Shown here: in pieces, positions 33,924-44,140 of the stretch | Position numbering within the stretch: position 1 is the stretch's first letter | Layout of the letters: every line of letters starts with the position of its first letter | From: Marsupella aquatica | Lineage: Eukaryota > Marchantiophyta | NCBI GenBank assembly: GCA_973895155.1 | Contig: OZ316898.1 | Location: forward strand, 12,152,001-12,216,000 | Direction of reading: 5' to 3' | DNA length: 64,000 nt | The notes under the pieces: generated by a model | Database searches by the model: none | What the model was told of the DNA's origin: nothing | Seen by the model: the letters and a program-made list of their open reading frames with translations, nothing else | Program-made: the position numbers and the translations under genes

Positions 33924-34975
33924 CTGCCCATCAATGTGAAAATTAATCACATGTCAAAAATCTTTCCCACTCATATTAAGTACCCTAAATACAATATGTC
34001 AAGATTGGAACCTAGTTTACACTAAGCGAATAATTAAAAATAATGACTGTGCATCTTACCTAAATGATATCCGCACTGAACAATGCCTACTAGGATCTTG
34101 GCCTTAGAATATATGCTAAGACAATATCCGAAATGTCTGCACAATTAAAGGAATACCATCAGAATTTATCTATACATATGTCCCCATAGAATCATATCCA
34201 CTATATATTGTGGCCATCAATGAAAAAACTTTAGCCAAATATATACTTAAAGTGCTCACCTCCAAATGATAAAGGGAGTATATCATACCTTTCGGATGCA
34301 CGGCCTATCGCGATGCATAATGCATTGCAAAAATGGACCTACAAAAATACAAACAAAGAGAACGACCCAACCCTCCGCAAAAAAATACTGCACAATACAC
34401 GCACATGAGGTTAACTTTGTTTGGCCCCCAACATTAAATCCACATACAAGGTGGACAAATTTGTCAAAACTTTTAATGTGAGTGGGTCAATGATCATACC
34501 GTTCAACCCCAAAAGTATGTTGTTGTAAGGGGGACGTTACCGCACCTATAACCGGCTTTTATTCAAGAACCCCACCGCCCAAACAAAATCCGGCTACTCA
34601 ACCAGGCCTACAATTACAATGCAAGTTTTCACATCAACTAAACTTACATTTCCTTACCACATCCCCAGCCCCCCCCATTGACTAACTTATTATAAATCCA
34701 TCCTTAAAGGCATAAAAAATAATGGACAAGCTAAGTCCGATCATATTGGAAGAGGGGTCCGATACTTTAAGCATCGCTATTTCCGATCCCATTTTCGATA
34801 GTTCAAGTATCGGATGTTTTGATTCTTAAAAAGTCGGATGGAGGGCACAATAGGGTTTGGTACTTTTCCCGACTAAAGTACGAATGTCTTTGTATCGGGC
34901 TTGGTTTTGGATGCAACTTGGGAGGAGCTGCTGAGTGAACACAAAGTGGAGGAGCACGCATTGGAGGTCGAGGCT
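33924..34975. promoter_or_regulatory. Internal divergent region of the CACTA element
   Basis: Separates the minus-strand SET/TNP2 genes from the plus-strand TNPA-like gene. No coding signal. Several TCCGAT/ATCGGA motifs (about 34730-34850) match the subterminal clusters, so the same protein may bind here and control both gene sets. Exact start sites are not visible. Confidence 0.45.
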
Positions 34976-37752
34976 ATGGAGGGGAATGGCACGGCTGGGG
35001 GGGGAGGAGACGGAGCAGCCAGGGTGGGTGGAGATGGAGCAGGGCCGTCACAGCAGATCTCGGACATTATGGCAGAGATTTTCAAGAGGCAAGCAGGCCT
35101 GTCTGCTGAAGCTGCGGCCATAGCAGCTCAATTGACCCAGGGCCTGATTGACGAATCCAGGCAATCTGCCATAAGTGAAGCAGAGAAGGCTTTCATGGAG
35201 AGGCTAGAGAAAGGAAAGGAGAAAAAAAGAAAGAGGAAGGAGGAGAGGAAAGGCAGGCCAGTGGAGGCCCTCTCACCACAAGAAAGAGAGAAGAGGCTTA
35301 GAAAGGAGGCTCGAGCTGCAGAGAGGGCAAGGATTGAGGAAGAGAGGCTACGAGCAGAGGAAAGGGCCAAACGGCCAAAATTGTTCATTAATAAGGGAGG
35401 AGCTCCGATGACAAAGAGCTACAATTTGTTCAGAAGTCAGCTAGGGCAGGTGTTGAGGGCAAATTTCAGCCCCTTAGACTACTGGGGGAAGAAGAAAGAA
35501 GAGGAGAAATTTCAAGCAACGGAGCAAGTGAAGGAGCGATTCTGTAATGGCTGCTTCCTGGATGATCGATGGCTGAATAAGAAGATCTCACGTTCACTTG
35601 CAGATAGACGTAATAATGTGAGAGAAAAGATGAGGAAGTACCTGGCAGATTGTAAGGAGGAGGCAGAGGTGATCAGGCAGAGAGATCCCCCGGATGAGAT
35701 ACCAGCTGATGCCTGGTTTGCTTGGATTGATGCTGAGCTACAGGTTCGTGCTTGGCAAGCGAGACGTCACTGGCAGGCTGAGCTCGATGAGGCAGAGAAG
35801 AGGGTCCTTTCAGGACAGACTGTTGACATCCCCCTCCTGCAGCAAAACTTAATGGAATGGGAGGCCAAATTAGCACTGCTTGGAGACCCTCCACTTTACA
35901 TTCAAAATGCAATTGAGAGGGTGGAGAAGAGACCTGCAGTTACTCACCGAATGGGGCAGGGTGGAGCGCATCGTCTCAAAGCAGAGTTTGTAAGTCCTCT
36001 GCTCCCCTCCTCCTTGCTCGCCTCCTTGCTGAATTTTCACCTTGAAATTGGGTCCTCCCTCTCCCTGATCACCTCAGGCACAACCTTGGCTATGCCTGCA
36101 TAAGTCCTCCCAGACCTCCCCTCTTATCCCTGTGCGTTTGTTATCGAGCCTGTATCGCAAGTTTTGATGTGTCCTTATTTTTTTTTGTTTCCGATTCTAT
36201 TCCGATTGCTGAAGAGTCGGAAATGGAGTGGGACTCTCTCTTATGGGTTTTGGATGCAAGGCTTCCGATTCTGGTCCGATTACCTGAGAATCGGACCCTG
36301 CATCGGACCTTAGGTTTTGGGGTTTAGGGTGGAGGGGTCCGATTAGGGAAGCATCGGAAAAATTCAAAATTTTGAATATTTGACTGTTTTAGGCCACGCC
36401 GGGGGGTTTGTTTTTTTTAAGGAGTGCCGGGCTTAGGTTGTCGTTGCTTTTTGCGATAGTTAGGCCACGATAATAAGGGAGTATTTTATATAGGTAGAGT
36501 GGGTAGTGATACCCATGAGTTGAAAGGGATGTGGGGGTGTTAGGGAATTTTTCTAAGTAATGTGTGGGGCTAGGTAGGGATTATTATTCATTAAGTAATG
36601 TGGGGGATTTGGTAGGGATTAACTTTTAAAATAATGTATTTCAAGTAATGGGGGGTTTCAATTTTATTCTCATTTGCCGGGGAGGGGGGTTAATTATTAT
36701 CTTGAGTATGGTGCAGGAGCGAGAGCATGGACGCCCAATCTTGCCACCTGAGAGAGAGTTGGCTAAGAAATTTGGAACGTGGGCTCTGAAACTTCACATG
36801 CAGGACGAGTTGGGGTCGGTAAGTATATGCACAATTGAAAACCATATTTCTAACCTTTGATGCAACATGGTTATAATCACTCCCTTGTAGGTCATTTTCA
36901 ACACTAACACTTGGGTTCATGGTTGCTTACATGTATGTAGGAGTCAAATGCGGAGTCGAAGGGTTTGGACTCAGCCGAGGAGGGTTCGGGGGCCTCAGAT
37001 TCAGAGTCTGAGGCTGAGGAGGGGAGTGTGGCACCCACCCCTGTTCGCTTGATTGGCGGCACATCCCGAGGGACTCGAGGTAGTCATTCTAGACGGAGGA
37101 CTGATGGTGATGTAGGTGGCCGTAGAGCAGCAGGAGGTAGTGGGGGTGCTACAGCTGCTGGAGGTGGTGTTGGGACAAGTGGTAGTGGGCGCCGGGGCGG
37201 TTTTGATCGATCTGCAGGTGCTGGTGGGCGGGGTAGTACTGGGGCCCATAGTGGTTCTCACAGGCCCGGGTCTGGTGGGGGGGGGTTGGTAGTGGGCCCC
37301 ATGGTGGTTCTCGCCGCCATTCAGGGGTTGTTGGCGGGAATGGTTCTCGCCATTCAGGGGCTAGTGGGGGTGGGAGCACTGCTCGTGGTCATTCAGGGGC
37401 CAACAGGGTGAGTGGGACTGCAGTTGGTGGCATTGGTGATGGGACTCCATCTCACCAGTCAGGGGCTAGTGGAGGTGGAGGGTCTCACCACTCTGCAGCC
37501 CAAGGGGGTAGTGGAAGTGCATCATTTCATACTTGCTCCGATGCTGGGGGTGTTACAGTGCCTTCTCATGACTTAGAAGGTGATGTTGGTGACGTTGGTA
37601 CCGCGATAGCTCCAAGCACCACAGCTGCAACTGCATCTCATGCTGTCATTGATAGGGTCCTAGGGTTAGTGCCAGATGCCACTACCCGACCAGAGAGTTA
37701 TCGCCCTCGTGCCAAGAAGAGGAAGGGACGACATGCACCAACATATGGATAG
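34976..37752 (+). CDS. TNPA-like CACTA accessory protein, three exons, G-run frameshift
   Basis: Exons run 34976-35989, 36717-36818 and 36941-37752, with donors TTT|GTAAGT and TCG|GTAAGT and acceptors GTGCAG and ATGTAG; all join in phase. Exon 1 starts at the first ATG of an open frame. It encodes a Gly-rich start, a long Lys/Arg/Glu coiled-coil segment (residues about 70-150), then a basic block (NLFRSQLGQVLRAN, LDDRWLNKKISRSLADRRNN). Exon 2 is short and charged. Exon 3 is Ser/Gly/His-rich and ends in a basic RPRAKKRKGRH signal. In CACTA elements the second gene encodes the protein that binds subterminal motifs and helps transposition; that role is inferred from position and charge. The reading frame shifts at a run of nine G (37277-37285), where the SRHSGASGGG-type frame replaces the first one. 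Confidence 0.65.
36180..36370. repeat. Internal TCCGAT motifs in TNPA-like intron 1
   Basis: Several TTCCGATT, TCGGAAATGG and ATCGGACC motifs, similar to the subterminal clusters, lie in the 727-bp first intron (35990-36716). The rest of the intron is G/T-rich with no ORF of note. Confidence 0.55.
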
Positions 37753-37984
37753 GCCAGGTAGCTTAGCATAGGACCATTTGTAGGTAGGCCACGATACCAT
37801 GCAGGTTGAGATGGATTATACACCTGTACATGTAAAGGTTGTACTTTCCATGCTAGAGGAGGCCATCCTCTTTTGTATATATAATGGCAGGGGTTTCCCC
37901 CTTTTGAGTCTCACTACCATTCTTGCTACCCATGCTCACTTCCATGCATCCCAACATTGTAACCCCCACACCCCCAAAATTAAT

Positions 37985-38500
37985 AATCGGAAATTTTACC
38001 CCTTCAATTATCCGATACTCCTCCGATCTTAAAAATATCGGAATGTCCGATTCTCCCAAACTCGGATTTGCCATCCCCAGAGAATCGATCTTTCCGATAC
38101 CCTTGGTTACGGTCTTTCCGATACTTCTAGTAACGGTATTTTCGATCTTTATAACAACGGTATGTTCGATACTTTTATTTATGGTCTTTGCGTAACCTTT
38201 TGATACGCAATATGCGATATTCAAAGTTACCCAAAGTCCGATTCTTTACGTATCGGAAGTGGATCGGAAGTGTATCGGCTCCCCTCTTCCATTTCCGATT
38301 TGCAGAACATCGGACGGCTGATTTTCCGTTATTTTTGGGTACGCAAAGTGCGTTAAGTTTTGTATCGCAAAGTCCGATTATCTTCCGATTGTCGTTATCC
38401 GATGGGTTGAGAGTCGGAATTTGCGATACGTTTAGAGTCGGATGAGATGTTTTTCTTGGAAAATTTTTACAAAGGGATCCGAAGGTGTCCATATCGGAAA
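37985..38500. repeat. CACTA right subterminal motif cluster
   Basis: Dense ATCGGAA, TCCGATT and TTTCCGATAC motifs in both orientations, with several regularly spaced TTTCCGATACTTnTRGTnACGG-like units around 38090-38170. Counterpart of 28480-28965. ORFs reading through are not genes. Confidence 0.75.
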
Positions 38501-38510
38501 TTGGCCTCAT

Positions 38511-38522
38511 AATGTACTAGTG
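38511..38522 (-). repeat. CACTA right terminal inverted repeat
   Basis: AATGTACTAGTG, perfect inverse of 28454-28465, followed by the GAA duplication at 38523-38525. Confidence 0.93.
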
Positions 38523-38525
38523 GAA

Positions 38526-39790
38526 CAAATCTCTCGTTGAGCTCAAGGATTATAGCATGATGGGGGCCGTATATATAAATGGACCCCATACTAGCTTTTT
38601 ATCTCGGTGTGTGTGCTGGGGGGGGGGGGATCTTCCAAGATTTTCCCCAAACAATTGTAAACAAAAATCCCTCATGGACTAGCGCAGGGTATTCTCTTCC
38701 AACCAGTTTTTACTTGGTAGACCCCAGTAAAAGACAATTAAAAAATACACAACTGGGGGTTTCTACCTCAAGCCAATTTAATGACTTGAGAGTTCCCTTT
38801 AACCCTTGTCATGGGGAAGAACCGGTTGAGTGATTTCCTTCAAGCGTCCAACCCCGCGCCCAACAAAAATAATTTGAACCCAAACCCTTGTTTGCATAGC
38901 ACTTCTGGTTATCTTAACCAGCCCGCTACCAAGTTTTAATTATGAACAACTTACTGGCTGCAACCCAAGCAGTAACCACACACATGCAAAGGATGGGTCC
39001 GAGGCCTGTGAGAAAGTAAGGGAGAAGGATAGGGGTTGGGCAAGTGAGTTAGTCAGACAAGGAAGAGGTCCCGATTTGAGAGTACTCATCTACTCAGGTT
39101 GCCATTCACACAGTGGCACAGCCCCCCTCAAATTTGACTGCTTGAGAACTCTCGGCCCGGTTGTAGCCAGTGTTGGTGCGCCCAAGCGCATCCCTGACCG
39201 CCCTTGAGGTGATTTGTTTTTGTTTTTCATATTTAAAAAGCACTACTCTGGACAGTATTGTGAAACCGAAAGGCATTGGACTAGTTATACTATAGTATAG
39301 ATATGTGCATGGGAGAGTGCCTACGTAATGTGTCTACCGGGCACATACTGGATGTTTCCACGCTGAGATCAGTGCGAGGCCATGGTTGGGCATTTGGGCA
39401 CTTGGGCGTGAGTGAGTGAATGTGAGTAAGTTAGAGCTCGTCCGTGTTAACGTCCCTGGGCCACGGCGCGAACACGATTCTGGCAGTGAGTAAACTCGGG
39501 TTAAATGAGATTAAAGAGCGAGGCTAAGAAGTTAGTGGCATCGTGGGGAATGGGGACTATGGAGTCCTCCGGTGGAGGGACATTAGGAGGAGCAGCAACA
39601 GCTGCTTGTTGGGCGGAACGTGAGCACTCATAACTCTGCTTACACGGACCTGTGACGCAATTAATGCAGACGGAGCGTGGGATCGATCATGAGATCATCC
39701 ATCCATCAGTAGTAAACTGTTGTCTGTTGATCGTTGTCTGCACCATTACCTCTGCTCCCTCAAATTATGATTTTCAGGTGGCTTTATACG
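38526..39790. other. Intergenic, no gene recognised
   Basis: Right flank of the nested transposons. There is a TATATATAAATGG segment near 38570 and a G10 run near 38620-38630, but no recognisable ORF product. From about 39200 the base composition changes to the ACGT/GATC-rich style of the following duplicated segment. Confidence 0.4.
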
Positions 39791-39866
39791 TATGATCACT
39801 GTTGCAATTCTGTCCCCTAATGCAACAGTGCCCCCCATCTTCTCCCCAACACCTATTTCGTTTACT

Positions 39867-39874
39867 TATAAAAG
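39867..39874 (+). promoter_or_regulatory. TATA box, copy 1
   Basis: TATAAAAG within a conserved block (ATTTCGTTTACTTATAAAAG) that is repeated at 57063-57070. A conserved TCATCAGTTCGCTAG about 25 bases on is a plausible start region for RNA polymerase II. It lies 771 bases upstream of the hairpin. Confidence 0.65.
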
Positions 39875-40637
39875 ACAGCAGCCCTTCTCCCGGTTTCATC
39901 AGTTCGCTAGGTAGCTAGGAGTAAGACTGCCTTCGTGGCTTAGTTGTTGATGAGTGAGTGAGTGAGTGATCGACTTCTACTTCCTTCAAGAATTGATCCG
40001 TTTGCGGCCTCGTCCTGGATCGAGTGATCCAGGCAGACGAGGTAGGAAGCCAGAATCCTTGACTCGATCGCAGACCCGCCAGTCGATCGATGTTAAGTAG
40101 TCAGACTCGCTCTCGTCCTCTCTATCGCAGCGAGCTGGCCGAGATCCACCTCGCAGGTATTAGGATATTTCGTTCATCATCGACCTGCTAGAACACGGAG
40201 GTCCAGAGTCCGCACTCTGGCTGCTACTGCTGCCTAGAGCTGCAAGGGATTGGCTTCATATCATCCTCCTTCCTTCCTTGGTTACGATCCTCGTTCCCTC
40301 CTGCCGCCTGTTGCTGGCTGATCAAAGTGATTTCGAGTACCAGTGATATTTGAAAACGTGTACACACCCGAATTCTCAGCAGCAGAGGATCATCCGTCAT
40401 CCTCTGGGTTGAAAGGTGAATGTACTCGGGCCGCCTTTGGGCATGCACTTTTAGATCGTCAAATAGCAGTTGATTGATCAAGCAGCTGAGTGCGGCCCAA
40501 ACCCAGGCAGGCAGCGGACGGACGGAAGTACGGACATACAGGCAGCGACGGGCATCGTTGACTGGCGCAGGCTGGAGTCGACATGCCTTCGACACGGCAG
40601 AACAGCAGTGGACGGGACGTCATGGTTCCCCACATGG

Positions 40638-40727
40638 TTTTTGCGCTTGCACATTGGTCTCTTCACACACAAACATTAGCCGGGTGCGGTGTTTGTGTGA
40701 GAAGAGGCCAATGTCCAAACGTAAAAA
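40638..40727 (+). ncRNA. MicroRNA-precursor-like hairpin, copy 1
   Basis: Arms 40638-40675 and 40690-40727 pair over 38 positions with only three mismatches and two G-U pairs, around a 14-base loop. The 5' arm contains TTGCACATTGGTCTCTTCAC and the 3' arm GTTTGTGTGAGAAGAGGCC. This is the size and near-perfect pairing of a plant MIR foldback. The arms are kept in copy 2 while surrounding sequence has diverged. I do not recognise the miRNA family and cannot say which strand is mature. A short ORF spans it in both copies (ending CEKRPMSKR), but the pairing explains the conservation better. Confidence 0.65.
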
Positions 40728-43700
40728 ACCCTTCTTACGTAATTCAGATGGCGTGACCCGGGCCGCTAAGAGTGTTACGGGATTCGAATCGAAGCTGCAG
40801 TCGACCTTCCAGTTTCCAAGGCTCTTGTAGAAGATTGTGTGCAGCAAGGGGATCACTATCAAATAAGCTTTTAATTTCATGACTTACAGCTACTTTGCTC
40901 ACTCAGGAATGAGTGAGCATCCTCTAGATTCAGAGACCACCAATGTACGTACCAGTGAGGAAAGGGAGACTGCGTTCGTTGCAGCAGCAACTGGTTGGCA
41001 AGGAACAAATTGAAAGAGATGATTACTAGTGCGCTTACTACTTATAATCAGCATGGTTTTTCCTAGACCTCAAGTCATGAAGATCTCCTGATACTCAAAC
41101 ACATCGGTTAATTTGTTGCCTGAGCCGAGGTGCAGAGTTCGGTTCTTCAATTGAGATTTCGAAGGCCAGATTTAAATTGTCGGAGCTAGCTAGTCTGTAT
41201 CTCAAACATTTCAATTCGTGTAAACTCCGCCAACAATGTTTGTACTTTTCTGCAATAAAGTCCTTACATATTTCAACTCGGTGCATATTTACATTCTGAG
41301 CGTCGGTTCTTTATAATAATTTCTTTCATCATTATTGATATCTGATTCTTGGGAGCAAAGTCGGTCCAATCGATTTCGTGTAGCGTACACCAGGCAAGAG
41401 TGCCATAGACGACCGGGAGGGGGGGGGGGGGCGGCCGCAAGGAGCAATCAAGTCTAGTGCCTTGTTGCTCTCGGACGACAATGGTCGTGATGCTTCCCGT
41501 GACTTCACATGTTCTAGGAATTCTTTCATTACCTGTGTCACGCGTCTCACTAGCTCGTTTTGATCAGGATGGAAACTTTTGCTCTGCTGTGGGATTTCAA
41601 ATTGAATTTTCCAATCGACTATGGATGCAGCAGGTGGAGTGGCTTAAATCACTGGAGAGCGCAGGTGTCGCTGTCTGAGAGTCATGGGTTGATGATAAAG
41701 CATTTGACACAATTCGTCCGGGTTTTAGCGTGTTCTGTCATCTCATGCAACATCGCTCAGTGCCTGCGCGCGTCTCCCCTCCAGAATCCCAAGTCTGTAC
41801 TGAACCCGTGTACTTGAAATTACGTCAAATTCAAGCTTAATAACGATCTAGTAACGCAAGCAATGATTTTTCATATCTAACCTTTTCGAAGAATGTCGAT
41901 AGATTAATTAGAATTGAATTCAGCTCCGGCCATTATATCGAAGCTGCCAGGCGGGCTGCTAGGCAAGCGCTGCATCACGAAGCGAATTGCGATTAGGTAC
42001 GGACCCAGCTCCTATCCACAGCTCCAAATACTGTGAATTTGGGTGTAGTACGTACTTAATCCTGTGAAGTACCATTTTGCCAAAGATCAGCAGCTCAAGC
42101 TTTTCTTTGGATATTCAAGCTACCAAGGATATCATGAGACACAGTGGCTCCGATATATTTGAATCTTCCGAGTCGGTCATCATCCTTTACGTAATATCGA
42201 TGGGCAAAAATTGAAGCAGAGTCATGATGGATCGAACAATCAACCCGTTTAAGCAACATTTGATTCTCTGAGCGGTGACACTTAATCAGTCAGATAACAT
42301 CGAAGCAATTTCGAATTTAAGTTAATTGTAACGCCCGAGCTGCTACAGTCGTGAATTATTAAAACCCGTGTGCTCGATCAGGATATCCCTGAAGTTCATA
42401 TAGTGGTTGTCCTTATACTTCCGTAATGAGTCCAATGAACCACCGATTTCATTTGAGCTCCAGTTTCTTTACGATACCACTTCTTGGTTTTAGGAACTGC
42501 CTTAGACTTTGGTGAATTTGGAGGAGAAAGTCTATGATCAAAAGATGAAGAAGTATAATAGGTGTGTACATTCAAGCTTGTGTACTATCACTCCCATCAT
42601 ATATGCCCTCACTTGGCGCTTTCTTCCATCCATTGGAGTGAAAGAAGGCTTGTGTACTAGCAGTCTAGTCATGCTTGGAAGGCAATAGTTCCTGGGTTCA
42701 GAAACATGAGAGCAGTACAGTTCACTCGGGTACAGTTCACTCGGGTACTCGGAAGTCGGTCTTTCAAAAGGCGATCTAACGCAAGTTAAAACCTGCAGTC
42801 TAAACACTCCAAACGTTATGAACTCGATCGGTCTTCAGGAGGAGCTTGAGGAGTCTGTCTGGAACGAGTCGACTGCATTTCACCCAGGTCTTGCTCATGG
42901 GTTCAAATCATAAAAAAGATAATCTGTGACGATAGTATGGTCACGACGAGCTCACACATGTGAGGCACACAGGGAGCGGTCCTGTTTCTGAACACAGTAC
43001 TTGTTAGTGATTTGGTAGCTAGCCTGCGGTTTAGCTATAATACAAGACAAGAACCATCAGCAAATGAGAATCGAACGTTAACCAGACTGGTACAGAAGTG
43101 CTGCAAGACTACAGGCCGCATGACCAAGGGGCCATTCGGTATATCGCATTTTCTTCTGTCAGTAAAAGTACCGGTTGACGTACGAGGCTGCCAGAAATCG
43201 TTTGGTGTGCTAGACGTCCCTCGTCATGACGTGGGAAGCATTCTATTCGACGGCTACTGGTCATGGCAGTAAGGCAGCAAAATTGATCATGACCGAGACT
43301 TACAGCTCGACTTAAATTGTACCAACGTTTTAGCCCCGCTTGACATTATTTTGTTTCTCACGATGCCAAACGGCAAGCTCAATCCGAACCATGGAGATTA
43401 AAGGATTTTGAAATTCGTCTACTGTACAGCTGCGGTCGACCCCAATCTTCACACCCATCACCGTACTTTCCTCCGGAACATTCTCGCCACAAACGAACGA
43501 CCGGCCGAATTCACTAGTTATTTCGCTGCTTGGTTTCTGTTCTACGAGCGCAGACATCCAACTGCTGTTTAGATTGAGCCGGATGTCTCCAGTTTCTTAT
43601 ATTGCCCAGAATGAATCCTGCATGGTTGTGTTCTTAATTTATTTCGAGCAGTGGAAGACGTCGTTGCATCTAGGAAAGTTCAGCAAAAGCGATATCGCGA

Positions 43701-43857
43701 ACGAATTAAAACTAAAAGATCTAAGATCGACGACGACAGTTGTAAGTCGTTATAGCATTAAAAACCATTTTGTCCTAATATGTTTCGATTATAGGAAATG
43801 TCCTCTCAATCCGCAGAAAGAATATATATGAGAATCATTATCCCTTGAATATATATA

Positions 43858-44140
43858 TTAACAAACGCAACTAATATATGGCGCAACCTTGCTAAGCACG
43901 GGATATTTCTGATCTGGTAAAACGGCCAGTAGCTGCAAATGAGAACAAACTGTTACATTCACACTCGCTCGAGCTTGATCCAGATTGCAAATGAATTCGA
44001 AATGCTCTAAACCTTCTTGAATTGCATTCACAGTTGCTCCAGCTCGATCGAGATTGCGAATGAGTTCGAAGTACTCTAAACCTTCTTTAATTGCATCCAC
44101 AATACTCGCAGACTTGTCGACGAATTTAACAGAATGTCAT
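43858..44140 (-). pseudogene. Coding-like fragment with 23-residue repeat
   Basis: A minus-strand frame reads IKEGLEYFELIRNLDRAG then IQEGLEHFEFICNLDQAR, two copies of a 69-base unit (a multiple of three) whose differences are mostly conservative. The frame extends upstream to KFVDKSASIVDA. No start, splice pattern or family was recognised. The matching block of copy 2 (about 61420-61480) has lost most of it. It may be a remnant of a repeat-protein gene. Confidence 0.3.

Larger units (their letters stand above)
28454..38522. mobile_element. Complete CACTA (EnSpm) transposon, 10.07 kb
   Basis: Left end CACTAGTACATT at 28454-28465 and right end AATGTACTAGTG at 38511-38522 are perfect 12-bp inverted repeats with the family's CACTA tips. 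GAA is duplicated on both sides (28451-28453 and 38523-38525), as expected for the 3-bp duplications of CACTA elements. The ends carry many TCCGAT/ATCGGA subterminal motifs. Inside are a TNP2-type transposase gene and a SET-domain gene on the minus strand and a three-exon TNPA-like gene on the plus strand. Single stops and a G-run shift interrupt the genes, so this copy may be inactive or only recently decayed. Confidence 0.93.

Noticed and set aside
34873-35388. Minus-strand ORFs opposite the TNPA-like exon 1
   Set aside because: Shadows of a purine-rich coding exon that has good in-phase splice sites on the plus strand.
40474-40830. Plus-strand ORF with a homologue in copy 2 (SHTNISRVRCLCEKRPMSKR)
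   Set aside because: The conserved part coincides with the RNA hairpin; outside it the frames diverge with indels, so RNA structure explains the conservation better.
42890-42920. GGTTCAAATC-like box suggesting a tRNA
   Set aside because: No acceptor stem or A box at the right distance; a single B-box-like match is not enough.
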